Shown here piece by piece: positions 24,001-33,500 of a DNA stretch of 64,000 nucleotides. Every line of letters starts with the position of its first letter. Position 1 is the first letter of the stretch. Origin of the DNA: Apricaphanius iberus (taxonomy: Eukaryota > Chordata > Actinopteri > Cyprinodontiformes > Aphaniidae); NCBI GenBank assembly GCA_028564705.1, contig JAPXFQ010002104.1, positions 930,001 to 994,000 on the forward strand, written 5' to 3'. The notes under the pieces are model-generated. The model ran no database searches. It was not told the origin of the DNA and worked only from the letters and a program-made list of their open reading frames with translations. The position numbers and the translations under genes were made by a program.

Positions 24001-27000
24001 CCTGACATAGAGAAGCATTATACTGATCATAATGTCTCACTGAGTTGTGAAGGAAGCTCAGCTGAGTGGAGAGTGATGAAATACAAAGAAATAAATCGGA
24101 AGTCATACTTATCAGACTGCTCCACCTTGTGGACAACTGGATCATCATCAACAGTGAGTTAAATCATGAAGCTGTCTACTGGTGTGAGTCTGGATCAGGA
24201 GAGTTCAGCAATGCAGTCAGCATTACAGTACATAGTAAGTTCTAAATAATTTTTTTTTTTTTTTAGATGTATCTGGAATTTTTCAGTACGTTGTTTCAAA
24301 CTTTAGATTCATGAGAGTTCATATTTTGGTTTTCTTTTGGTTTAGGTCTTGTATTCTTGTCACTTCTCTGTGTTGTATATTGTTCTCACCATATTAGTCA
24401 ATTAATTTATGTTTAGTTGTGTCTCTTTTCTTCTTTTCTCTAAACATTTTGCTTTATTTTTATTATTATTATTATTTATTTTTTTTCCTATGATCAGTTT
24501 TGGTCTTTTTCTTCTTGGTATTGATGTCCTTTATTTTTAGTTTAGTTCCCTTTGTGTTAAAAATTATCCCGCCTTAAATGCCCTGTTAAAATTCCACTTC
24601 AGCTGTTTGGCCTTCTCTAATTGGTTCATCTGATTAAGACATTTTCCACCCCAGCTTCAGCATTTCGGCTCCGCGTGTCGATGTTCCTTTGTGGATTCTT
24701 CTAGCAACTCACACCAGGTTCTATATCATATTATTCTGCTAGTCTCTATTTTTAACTGTTCATTTCATCTCTCTGTCTCCAGTTCTGTCTGTATTATATC
24801 TAAAACCATGACTGTTGGACAGTATGGTGACCCCTCCAAGTAAGCAGTTGCAATGCTAAAATGTACTCTCGACCAAAAACAGTAATTCCTGTAGTTAGTG
24901 ATGTTGAATGGCTATTGTTTCATTTACAATTACTTAAATCCTCCGTCATGCAAACATCTATTGTCTAAACAATTAAACTCAACTAATGCTATGATAAACC
25001 AATGTTTGATTCAATTTTTGGATCAACACGCTACACCTTAACTTGGCAAAATTAACAATGTTTGCCTTGTAAATTTCTTTAAATTGATCCCACTGTGAGG
25101 AGATAACTTGTCTAAAACCTTTGTTAGGTAACTCTGCACATTTACTGACAGAATTACTTCTAAACTGAAGCTTGGCCATTGCAAAGACATCCTTTAGTTG
25201 ATTTTGGTTTGGGGCTCACAAGACCATTGAGAGTCATGATTTCATTTCTTTGCATTTAAAAAAAAAATGAATCCCACTAACTGATGCTTTCGTCATCAGG
25301 TTTCGGTGTAGTTATACTTTGGAGATTAGCTGTTTTATACCAAACATAGTTTGAGTTTAACAAAAACATAAATATCTGAGTCTTGGTAATGTCACGATTA
25401 TTCCATATGGTGTTTTAGTTTACAAGTTTGAATATTTGTGTCGCCTGACACTTCCATTTTTTTTATTTTATTCATTTCTGTTAAATATATTTTCTCCGTT
25501 TAATAATACAGAATACATGCTTCAAAATGTTCTGTTCAACAGAGCCAAAACCTGTCCTGATGGTGTTTCTGCCATGGCAGAGTTCTAAAGCATCTGTAAC
25601 CGTAAACTGTCAGATTGAAGATCTGTCTGGGAAGTGGAGGTTCTACTGGTATAAAGTTGTTCCTGATCTCTCACACAAGACCTACAAACATCACCTGCTA
25701 CCTGATAGCATCAGTGGGACTGAACAGGACTCCTCCATTATTCATGGACAGAAACGTACAGCAGCATATGCATGTAGAGCTAAAAAAGAAACACTGAGTA
25801 CTTCACTGATTACAGTGAATCAAAGTTTATCTGGTCTGCAGGTCAGTACCTTGTGTGCTAATAGTTCTTAAAACATTTTGTTAACTATTTTTTATGTCAT
25901 GAAAAGGTCTTATTTATACGCTGAAATGGACAATGAATAAAGTTATTGGAAGACAAAAGGTGAAGATAGACCAATAATGTAAAGTTTTTATAACATCATT
26001 CTTCAAATGCTGTATTTCAGATCCTCATCCAGTAGCGTCTCTAACAGTGAGTCCTGACAGAGAGCAACACTTCACCTCTGAGTCTGTGACACTGAACTGT
26101 GGAGGAAACTCTGCTGGATGGAGAGTAAGAAAGTTTACAGAAGCAGGTTATTTGATAGATGTATTAAAGTGCAGGCAAATGAGCGGATCGTCATGTACCC
26201 TCAACCGTCTTCGGCCCAATAAAGCAGTGTACTGGTGTGAGTCTGGATCAGGAGAGTTCAGCAGTGTAGTAAACATCACTATACATGGTAGGTTATTGTG
26301 CATATTTTTTTCTTGAGACTTGATACTGTAAGATCTACAATAAAGCAAATCAAATTGGGATAAAAACATTTTCTATTCATTCTATTCCAAAGCTCTGTGT
26401 TGCCATGATTTCTGACTGAAACCTCATTGTCTGACTATTTTCCAGATGGAGATCTTCTCCTGGTGAGCCCCGTCCATCCTGTAACTGAGGGAGCTTCTGT
26501 TAGTCTGAGCTGCAGACTGAGAGGACAAAATCCACTTTCTAATGTGTTTTTCTATCACAATGAAAAATTGGTCCAAAATGACAGCAGAGGGGAGCTGAAC
26601 ATCTCTGCAGTGTCTCAGCCAGACGAAGGTTTTTACAAGTGTGAACATTCAGGAAAGGTTTCACCACAGAGCTACGTGGCTGTTAAAGGTAAATATAAAT
26701 GGATAAGAAAAAACATATTGAATTGACCTTATTAAGATTTATTAGATAATACAAGTTAGTTATTTTAATGCATTTTAATATTTTTTTCATTAAAAATTAC
26801 TTGAAGTGGCAGCATCCAGACCTGACAACCCATCATTTCCAATTCCGTTGGTTGTTGGACCACTCAGTGGAAAAGTACTCATCATACTTCTGCTCCTGCT
26901 GAGCCATGTCATATACTTAAAACGTGAGGCCTTCTTCTCATGAGACTTAATATTTGAGGGTTTTTTCTTGCCTCCATGTTTTCTTTTTTATGATTTGGAC

Positions 27001-27177
27001 TAATTTTAAAGGAGAGAAATAAAAAAGAACAACAAAGTGAGTTAATTTTCAAAGGAAAATCGTTGTAGAAATAAATTGTTTCCACTGAACTGCACCACCA
27101 ACGTTAGGAAGGATTTATTGTTTCATATGTTCAGTTAGATCATTTATTGTGATTTTCTTTCAGGTCCATTAAGATAA
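14967..27177 (+). CDS. FCRL-like receptor gene B, short tail, two frameshifted exons
   Basis: Exons: signal peptide 14967-15003, Ig A1 15564-15881, Ig B1 23969-24234 (7-base deletion), Ig A2 25543-25841 (1-base deletion), Ig B2 26021-26287, Ig C 26446-26688, transmembrane 26807-26923, terminal 27164-27177. The order matches gene D. With all exons included the frame stops inside B1. Because both damaged exons are flanked by phase-1 sites, a transcript skipping both would read through 331 codons: signal peptide-A-B-C-TM-short tail. The last exon adds only RPLR after the membrane, so there is no ITIM. The hydrophobic segment contains a lysine. It may be a pseudogene, or a working three-domain receptor that depends on skipping; the sequence alone cannot decide. 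Confidence 0.7.
15564..15881 (+). CDS. Gene B exon: Ig domain type A (A1)
   Basis: Acceptor CATTCAG (an alternative acceptor six bases further, ATACAG, keeps the phase), donor GTCAGT, phase 1 at both ends. It encodes PILTVSKSWLTPGTP, VTLSCEV, EEWRFYWYKAVPDLSH, GYACRAGRGNPEY and PKFVWSAG. The core cysteine pair and the W in WRFYWYK are intact. Confidence 0.85.
16098..17353. mobile_element. TIR DNA element (hAT-like), carrying a reversed LTR copy
   Basis: Termini GGGTGTTTCTCAATGCTCA (left) and TTGACATTGAGAAACACCC (right) are inverted repeats of each other. GCCTCGCCTTGATGCC near the left and GGCAAGGCACCTTGACA near the right extend the similarity. No transposase is seen. The flanks share TTTAT but no perfect 8-bp duplication, so hAT membership is only suggested. 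An LTR copy (16217-16790) was inserted into it. Confidence 0.65.
16217..16790 (-). repeat. Reversed, truncated LTR related to the 29.9-37.3 kb LTR element
   Basis: From TGTTGAATTAAATAATTATC onward the sequence is the complement of the LTRs at 29905-30545 and 36700-37337. Shared blocks include CAATGGAGCC-like, CTGTGGTCCAGA, GGGTCGTCTCTGTTCTGGGT and GGTTAAATGGCTATCTGCTT. The promoter-distal end (about 80 bases) is missing or unrecognisable. No internal element sequence adjoins it, so it is a solo or broken LTR. Confidence 0.8.
17354..18755. other. Repeat-rich intron DNA of gene B, unclassified
   Basis: Contains gene-like composition but no supported exon. The part 18080-18750 is less AT-rich, with overlapping frames of 80-119 codons on the - strand that show no recognisable domain; it may be the terminal region of a retroelement. 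Segment 17640-17800 (AAGATGGCGGACACC and onward) resembles MITE interiors. Confidence 0.35.
18757..18907 (-). pseudogene. Tc1-like transposase fragment
   Basis: The - strand encodes VKRRLRAAGLTGRIS, then PLLRPQNKKKRL and MKHHHMTTEEWK. This is the part of a Tc1 transposase between the second helix-turn-helix and the first catalytic aspartate. No inverted repeat adjoins it; at 18908 another repeat starts abruptly. Confidence 0.75.
18908..19400. repeat. Repeat terminus with possible BED-finger remnant
   Basis: CTAGGGTTGCCAACCGTCCC followed by AAAATACAGAATCGTCCCGT is the start of a frequent fish DNA-transposon family, probably hAT. About 300 bases further the + strand frame reads DEHKANCKQCSKCSQSHTEN, resembling the first cysteine pair of a BED zinc finger. 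No complete transposase is visible. Confidence 0.45.
19815..20107 (+). repeat. Single terminus of a Tc1-like element
   Basis: From TATAAACGCAACACCTTTGT through GATAGTGAGCACTTCTGCTT, GATAATCCATCCCACCTCAC and AATAAAAGGCCACCATGGAA, this is the long terminal inverted repeat of the same family as the element at 57032-58508. The transposase and the opposite terminus are absent. Confidence 0.75.
20424..21996 (-). mobile_element. Complete-length Tc1-like transposon, transposase with stops
   Basis: Inverted repeats of about 210 bases, CAGACGTGGACAAAATTGTT at the left and the complement at the right, flanked by TA on both sides. The transposase runs on the - strand, in a single reading frame, in three open segments: 21473-21748 (KELSQEMRKKIIDKH, helix-turn-helix part), 21062-21319 (LWTDETKMLLF with the first D; GGGSVMFWG) and 20642-21028 (ENDPKHTAKN with the second D; SPDLNPIEHLWKEL with E). 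All three DDE acids are present. The segments are separated by stop codons, including a TGA right after FWG. It lies in a gene B intron. Confidence 0.9.
22226..23382. mobile_element. Harbinger-like MITE with perfect 16-bp TIRs
   Basis: GGGCCTGATTTATCAA at 22226-22241 is repeated as an exact inverted copy at 23367-23382. TAT flanks both ends (22223-22225 and 23383-23385) as a 3-bp target duplication. The 1157-bp interior has no transposase. A reversed truncated relative is at 41120-41417. It sits in the large intron of gene B. Confidence 0.8.
23969..24234 (+). CDS. Gene B exon: Ig domain type B (B1), frameshifted
   Basis: Acceptor GTGTGTTTCAG, donor GTAAGT, phase 1 at the start. It encodes [26 protein letters not shown] and EWRVMKYKEI. 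Near 24147 seven bases are missing relative to the matching exon of gene D (the GSSCTIN codons), so the frame reaches TAA at 24160. After the gap the other frame resumes [17 protein letters not shown]. Length 266 instead of a multiple of three. Confidence 0.8.
25543..25841 (+). CDS. Gene B exon: Ig domain type A (A2), frameshifted
   Basis: Acceptor CTGTTCAACAG, donor GTCAGT. It encodes EPKPVLMVFLPWQSS, WRFYWYKVVPDLSH and AAYACRAKKE. One base is missing after CRAKKE, so the family ending EYSTDYSEPKFVW is read out of frame as TLSTSLITVNQSLSGLQ. The exon starts in phase 1 but ends in phase 0, so it cannot join B2 in frame. Confidence 0.8.
26021..26287 (+). CDS. Gene B exon: Ig domain type B (B2)
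   Basis: Acceptor CTGTATTTCAG, donor GTAGGT, 267 nt, phase 1 at both ends, open throughout. Begins [32 protein letters not shown], and ends [18 protein letters not shown]. The centre (GYLIDVLKCRQMSGSSC) is unlike that of gene A. Confidence 0.85.
26446..26688 (+). CDS. Gene B exon: Ig domain type C
   Basis: Acceptor ACTATTTTCCAG, donor GTAAAT, 243 nt, phase 1 at both ends. The nucleotide sequence is nearly the same as the type C exons of genes A and D. Core cysteines lie in LSCRLRGQ and FYKCEHSGK. Confidence 0.9.
26807..26923 (+). CDS. Gene B exon: transmembrane segment with lysine
   Basis: Acceptor ATTACTTGAAG, donor GTGAGG, 117 nt, phase 1 at both ends. Stalk AASRPDNPSF is followed by LVVGPLSGKVLIILLLLLS. 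The lysine is near the outer part of the membrane segment; in many activating receptors a basic residue at such a position pairs with an acidic adaptor. Whether that applies here is inference. Confidence 0.7.
27164..27177 (+). CDS. Gene B terminal exon, four-residue tail
   Basis: Acceptor TTTTCTTTCAG. In phase 1 the frame gives RPLR and TAA. No tyrosine follows the membrane segment. An ATTAAA at about 27216 may be the polyadenylation signal. Confidence 0.55.
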
Positions 27178-28680
27178 AGTTATCAACAACGAAACAAGAA
27201 CGACTTCAGTAGAAAGATTAAAGCACTGGTTGTCAACAAGAATCTGCTCATTCCCTTTCTAGAAGCACATGGAAAATCTGTACAAGTTCTGTAAATACAA
27301 TGTTTTATTGTTCAGTCATACAAGGATATTGTATGCACTCTAGATAAATCCATAGCTTGATCAAGTTCCACTTCAGTTTGGTGTGTATATACTATCATTT
27401 CTGTCCCTTCTACATTTAGTATTATATTTAGTAAAATATCAAGGAGACAGTCAGACCTACTATCTAAGATTAATTTACTAAAACAGGGATTAAATAAATA
27501 AATCATAATTACATAATAAATATTCCCTAACACCTTATGTGAAATGGATGACAAAACATTTTAGAATTTTCAAAAAGTTTGGGGAAAAAAATGGTCATAA
27601 AAGTTTATCCTTCCGTTTAAGATTCAACTGTTCAAATAAATAGTTACAATTGTACTGGTTACTCTGCTAATGATATTCCAATAAATAAGAGCAAGTAATG
27701 TAGTAATGGTTTAAAGACCTTTTATCTTATGGATGGAGATGCTTCTGAGAAATTATTGCATCACTGATTGCAGAAGAAGGTTGACCACAAAAAAATACAG
27801 TGTGCACTTGTAAAAGGTCACAGTTAAATTAACAATTGTACACAATATCTGCAGACAAGGCATTTGTATACATTTGTATGTTTGTTTCATTTTCTGTAAT
27901 TATTGTCCTTCTCCACTAGGAGGAAATGTTTCTTTTTTCTTGTGATGTGACTTGTCACAAGAATTCTCACAAGCTGATGTTGAGTAAAGTATCCTGTAAT
28001 AATAAAAAAACTCAGTAAAATTGTTGTTCATTTTCATTAACTCAATTTAATTAACTAATTAAATGTATTAAATACACATAATTATGTTTTCGTCCTTTAG
28101 TTTCTGTTAGTTATCAGGACTCCCTAACCCGTTTGATAAGTTCGATAACTTGCACGGTCGCTTCGGTATTCTCGCTCTGCTCTTATTTCACTTGGTCCAG
28201 CGCTCAGCCACTCAGAACTGGTGTAAACTAGATTTTTTGTGGTTGCAAAAGGCAACATTGATATTATTCACAATAAGCTAGACCATTAAAAGCACGGTTT
28301 ACTAAGAATTCCTAATTTAAATGTATGATAGATGTTTAAGTAATGTTAACTCTTAATCAGAATTAACTAATAGAAGTAATGTTCACCCAGGTAGACCAAT
28401 TCAAGCAATATAAACTCAATACTTTTAGGTTGAATCAAATCTGGGTTTACAGTGTAGTGAAGTCTTTTTGGATAATTACGACCTGGGTTATTATCTATGA
28501 AGTGGAAACCAGTTCTCTTACCCCAACTGATCCAATGAGAAGTTTCTATGATCGTGGAGAAGATGTTTCTGTTTAAGAAGGTCCAATCACTGGAATGCAT
28601 TAAACAAACTTTAAGGATATTGCAGAGACTACTAAACCTGTGTTAAGAACTCTCCGATGTATTATTAAAAATATGATGTA
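27178..28680. other. Intergenic DNA, nothing recognised
   Basis: AT-rich, without Ig exons, lectin exons or clear transposon termini. Short open frames on both strands have no domain signature. Confidence 0.4.
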
Positions 28681-29290
28681 AAGTTTAAGACCACTGTCTT
28701 GAAGGAAGAAATGTGATTGGAAGATTATTCTGAATGGTCGTAATCAGTAACATCTTAAACAATTTGTGAAACCAGATTGGAGAAAAATAAGTGTTGAACT
28801 CAGAGCTGTGTTTAATAGTCAAATAGATTTCTACTTGCAGAATTCCAGTGGAAATCAAAGAAGCAGGAAAGAACCATGTAGCCATAAGATTCTTCCTAAT
28901 GAGTACGGCTAACAGTAGAAAAAGGCTTTAATTTGCAAGGCCGCATAAAAATTGGACTTATGGCGTAATGGAAGAAGGTCGTGTGGTCCAATGAGTTCAG
29001 TTTTTTTAAGGTTACCGGTATATAGTGGGCTTTATTTGAAAGGGGATAGCCCCGAGGGGGACGACATGTGGCAAAGATCACTGAGAACTGGAGTCAAACT
29101 CAGAACCGTGTTGAGGGCTGAGGCCTCTTCACATAGGGGCCTGCACGCACTTACCACTACGCCACGCAATGCCCCAATGAGTTCAGCTTTAACCTTTTCC
29201 ATAGTGAATAGAGTATTGGCAAACGAAGAGATGTAAATGGGATGATGCACCCATCATGCCAAGTGCCTGCTGTACCTGCCTGTGAAAAAA
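28681..29290 (+). pseudogene. Decayed Tc1-like transposase relic
   Basis: The sequence AAAATTGGACTTATGGCGTA, AATGGAAGAAGGTCGTGTGG and, after an inserted SINE, GGGATGATGCACCCATCATG corresponds to the Tc1 segment around the first catalytic aspartate (WSDES becomes WSNEF here). Frames are broken throughout. A SINE (29001-29173) interrupts it. Confidence 0.6.
29001..29173 (-). repeat. tRNA-derived SINE with 13-bp target duplication
   Basis: On the - strand it starts CATTGCGTGGCGTAGTGGTA (A-box region), has a B-box-like GAGTTTGACTCC and ends in AATAAAGCCCACTATATACC. CCAATGAGTTCAG occurs on both sides (28988-29000 and 29174-29186), the target-site duplication expected from LINE-driven insertion. 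Confidence 0.85.
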
Positions 29291-29454
29291 GTGAAAGTGA
29301 TAAAACGATGCGAAGCAAAATGTATCATGACAATTTAACAAAAAATTTTATTTTTTTAGTCTTATCAAAGTGCTCTAGATAAATTTGCTGATAGATTTGC
29401 AGCTTCAAGTTTTATTTCATTTTGGTGTGTTCTACCATTTCTGTCCCTTCCAAC

Positions 29455-29860
29455 TTTAATATACCAAGTTTATTTGTAGAGTGCACTTTGGCAGCTTGAG
29501 AGCTGACCAAGGTGCTGTACATTCCAAAAAAAAAAAAATACACAGAAAAAAATGAGATAATAATCAATAGATAAAAAGAATAAAAGCACTTAAAAATGAT
29601 ACAAAAATAAAATAGATTAAATGAAATTAAGTCAAAGGAAAAGCTAAAGAATAAAAGTAAGTTTTGAGTTGTGATTTAAAGTGTAAAAGGGTTGGTGACA
29701 GCCATATTGGAAGTGGAATACTATCCAAAGTGAAGGACCACAGATGGAAAAAGCACAGCTGCAACTTCCCTTATATCTAGCATGGGAACTTGTAGCTTTG
29801 CTACACTAAGGTAGCACGCTGGAATGTAAGGAGAGAGTAAAGGTACGTTCAGACCGTCCT
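29455..29860 (-). repeat. Possible reversed LINE 3' end
   Basis: CAAGTTTATTTGTAGAGTGC followed by ACCAAGGTGCTGTACATTCC is the complement of a typical fish LINE tail (TTTATAAATAAA-type end). The downstream part to 29860 resembles the reversed C-terminal region of an L2-like element but contains no readable frame. Confidence 0.45.
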
Positions 29861-29904
29861 GTGCAACAAGGCGGCAAAACGCTCAAAGGGACGAAAGTTG
29901 ACGC

Positions 29905-30545
29905 TGTCGTGACTCATATTTTTTGGGGCTACTTTGTGCAACGGTCTCGTATTGAATATGTTTGTATAGTCCTTGGTTGGTGTTCAGAAAGTAAAAGTCT
30001 GTTTTAATTAGCTTGCATGGTGGTAAAGATGGGTTTGTCAGTATGGTTTATGGGGCTAAGCTTTTAAGTCGTAAAACTTTTGGCTAAAGTTTATGGCAGG
30101 TTGTAAAAGCAAGGATGTTTAGATAAGAAACTGGGAGAAAAGTTTTAGAGAAGCAGATAGCCATTTAACCATAAATCTTTATAATGAACCTTTGACCCAG
30201 AACAGAGACGACCCATTTTCTGACTCCAGGATTCTCTGACAGCAAATCATTGCTCAGACATTGTTTGGAAATGATCGGATTGGAGTAAGATTTCGAGGAG
30301 AAGGAACACCTACAACCCTGGCAGAATACTGGAGCCTATAAAAGTTTTGACATGAAAAACATTCAATGTTCAGATTTCTTTAAATCTGGACCACAGAGGA
30401 ACTGACGGGGGCAAAATTCCTCTGTAAAACTGAGATTTGTTTATCTGTTCAAATTTAAATGATTACACTGGAAATTGGCTCCATTGTTGTCTCCTGCTTG
30501 AACATGCCATTGAATTACTTATGATAATTATTTTTAATTTCAACA
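29905..30545 (+). repeat. 5' LTR
   Basis: Starts TGTCGTGACTCATATTTTTT and ends TTCAACA. TATAAAAG at 30337-30344 is a likely promoter element. The AATAAA present in the 3' LTR is altered here. Several small indels separate the two LTRs, so the insertion is not recent. Confidence 0.85.
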
Positions 30546-33500
30546 ATGATGACTCCCCGCATCTGTGTGCAGTGTTATAGGCCATAACATACTGTTTTTT
30601 AACATTGGACTGAAAGGAGAATGTATTTGCTCTATTGACAATTTGCGCAGAGTTGCGTAGTTTTGTAATTCTATTGATTGGTTAATCTAACATTGGGTAA
30701 TGTTGTCATGCAAGTTAAATATGTTTTTGTTTTTTGTTTTGAGCAGATTCACTATTGCATGCCCGGAGTGTTGGAGCTGTCTGTCTGTTTTCCTGTTTCT
30801 GGCAGGATTGACTCCTTCTTTTCGCTCCGTAGAGGAACACCGGTGCATGCTGGGAGATGGAGTTTTTTACTCTGCGCGCCTGGTGCGGGCTGCTTGTTCT
30901 CCGGAGCGGACGGTGGAAAGATGGACCGATATCTTCAACGACTCAAATTGGAGCCACAGTGCGGATCGGAACTCGACGAGTTGGCCACTCTGCCCAGAAT
31001 AGGACGCTATTTTGGAGCTCCCGGGCTGGCAATCGGAAAAAGATTACAGGAGAGCCTGGGTCGCCCTCTGTTAAATCTAACGGATTACCTGGGAGGGGGC
31101 TGCGTATACTTCCAGACGCGTGGCTGAGCACCACGAACGGGAATTGTGAAAATGGTCCGGCATTGGCATTTTTGGTGTGGTCCGATTAAGGTTAGTGTTG
31201 TTGGTGTTAGTTTTTAATAATGTTATAAAAGTACTGTGTTGGTGTTTTGATGTGAAGAGCTGCGCATGTCTGTATATGTGTGTGTGAGATGTTTTTTACG
31301 CAGGCGCTTGGCGAAAAGTGCTGCTGATGTTGCGTTTTGGGTTAAAATGTTATAGTATAAATAATGAACTCGAGTATAATAAATAAATTAACATAGATAA
31401 ATAAATATATAACTGAATATGATGGATAACTGAAATTAAATATCTATAAGAATTAGTTGTGAACATTTACAACAGGACATCAGAGCGGCCGCCCTAAGCT
31501 AGGTGCTATGGCAGAGCTAATACTGTGAGTTTTTTGCTTGATAGTATGGCTAACAACAAACAGTTTCGACTATATGTTTTGATAAATAAATTAGTGGTAG
31601 TAGGCGGTTTTCTGCCATCTGTTCGAGTCTTTTGAGGGGTTTTCTGGAAGCCGGCGCCAGGAAATTTTCTCAAAGCGGACTACGAAACTTGTAACAGACT
31701 GGTCTGAAACCTCCGCGATGAAATAATTAATTAGGTCTAAAAGCCACCGCTTATAATGTTGTGTTTTTTGTTAATGGTTTTGGGCTGTAACGGACGTAGT
31801 TGAATCGGTGTTTGCTGTGCGGGACGGCTGAAATTGGGGACATATGTTTCAGTCCGCGTGGACGAACAGGAGATTGTTTTTGTTCGTGCCGAATTAAAGT
31901 TTGGTAAAGTGGTATAAATTGTGCGGATTAAGTCCTGGTATTGCGGTAAGCCATCTTTATAAAGTGTGTGTTGCGATTTTCTGGAGTGTTTTCGCCGTAC
32001 GTTTTGTACTGTTTTAGCTTTCGTTTCACAAAGAAAGCTAACGGTAGCACGTGGAGCTAGGCTGCTATGCTAAGTTAGCGGTGGTGGCTAACTGCATGTT
32101 CTATGTGTTGCAAGCTAAAAGTTGATTTTGGATAGAAAGTGATTACAAACTCCTGCAGACGAATGCCGTGTTAAGACTTAAACGAATTTGGATCTTGTTA
32201 AATTTTTCTGGTTAATTAGGATGTAAAACGGCCTTAAGTTAACTGGTAAGATAACTTTTGGTTGCAACTCTTTTTCGGAAATGTTTTAGCACATTTTCTA
32301 CGAAGGGCAATTTAAGGTGTTTCATGTTTAACTGAACTGTTACGGTACGGAGATTAAAGATTAAGAAGTACATGCTGAATTTGGTTAACTGGTTTTACGA
32401 GGAGAGCGAAACTATGAGGATAGCATGTTAATTTATTTGGGATAATTATGCATGTTACAATTAAACGAAAATGATTAAGAACAGTTACTCATGAGTCGAT
32501 TCTGACTTGGTGTAGTTTTAATTTTTGATTTCATCTTTAAAATTAAAAAGAGGGAGTTTATAGTCAAAATAAAAGATGCATTTTTGAATCTTTAAATAGG
32601 TGGATTTTTTGCTTTTTGATTGATCTAAGCAGGAGTTGTTAAGTTGGCCTAAATAAAGATAAAGCTATAAGTAGTAATTATAAGAATTTAACGAAAAGCA
32701 AACGTATTAATTGGAAAGCAACAAACTGGTTTAAATTATTTTAATAAGCACCGTGTTGAATGGTACAGAAAATGAGTCTGTGATTTAAATAAGTATCATT
32801 TATGCCAAAATTATGTTTGGCTTATTTCTGATGGCTCTATAGACTTTAGAAATATAGCTTGATCTCGGAATGAATGACCTAAAAGGAGATGGGTGTAAAA
32901 TTATTTACACAATTAAACATTCTTAAGGATTTTCTGGACAAAAATGCTTATTGGAGTTATCAAACTTCAACTGGGGCTCAAGAAAAAACCCAGCACATTT
33001 CAATTCCGTTATAAATTGAATGTTTTTACCATGCAAAACAACACTTATCATAGTGATAGTTTATAAACTAGTGGGATTTGAATGTTTGGTTTTAAAAAAA
33101 GAATACATTAAAACACAGAGTCATCTTTAAGGCATCAGTTTGTTTTTTAAACAGGCTGGGGATAAATTTAAATTGGTCTAAGGATTGAAAGTAATGAATA
33201 TCACGGTGACCGAAATGATGGTTTAATTTGAAAGTAAGAAGTAAATTCTAAATTCATTTATTCTGATCGTGTAGAGGCAAAATGTTATTGGACCAGCTAC
33301 ATTGAAATAATTTTTACCATATATTTGAATGCACATTTTGTTTTGACAAATAAGAATCGGTTTTAGTTTTAAAATTTAAGATTAATCTTTCAGATGTTCT
33401 TTATTGATTGTTAGCTAGTTTATTTGATGCTGAGAGTAAATTTACAGGTCCTAAACATTTTGGAACAGATCTGATCCTAGAATAATGGCATAATATATCA

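Noticed and set aside
30546..30570. Primer-binding site after the 5' LTR
   Set aside because: The sequence TGATGACTCCCCGC lacks the TGG start complementary to a tRNA end; it may be decayed, but is not supported.
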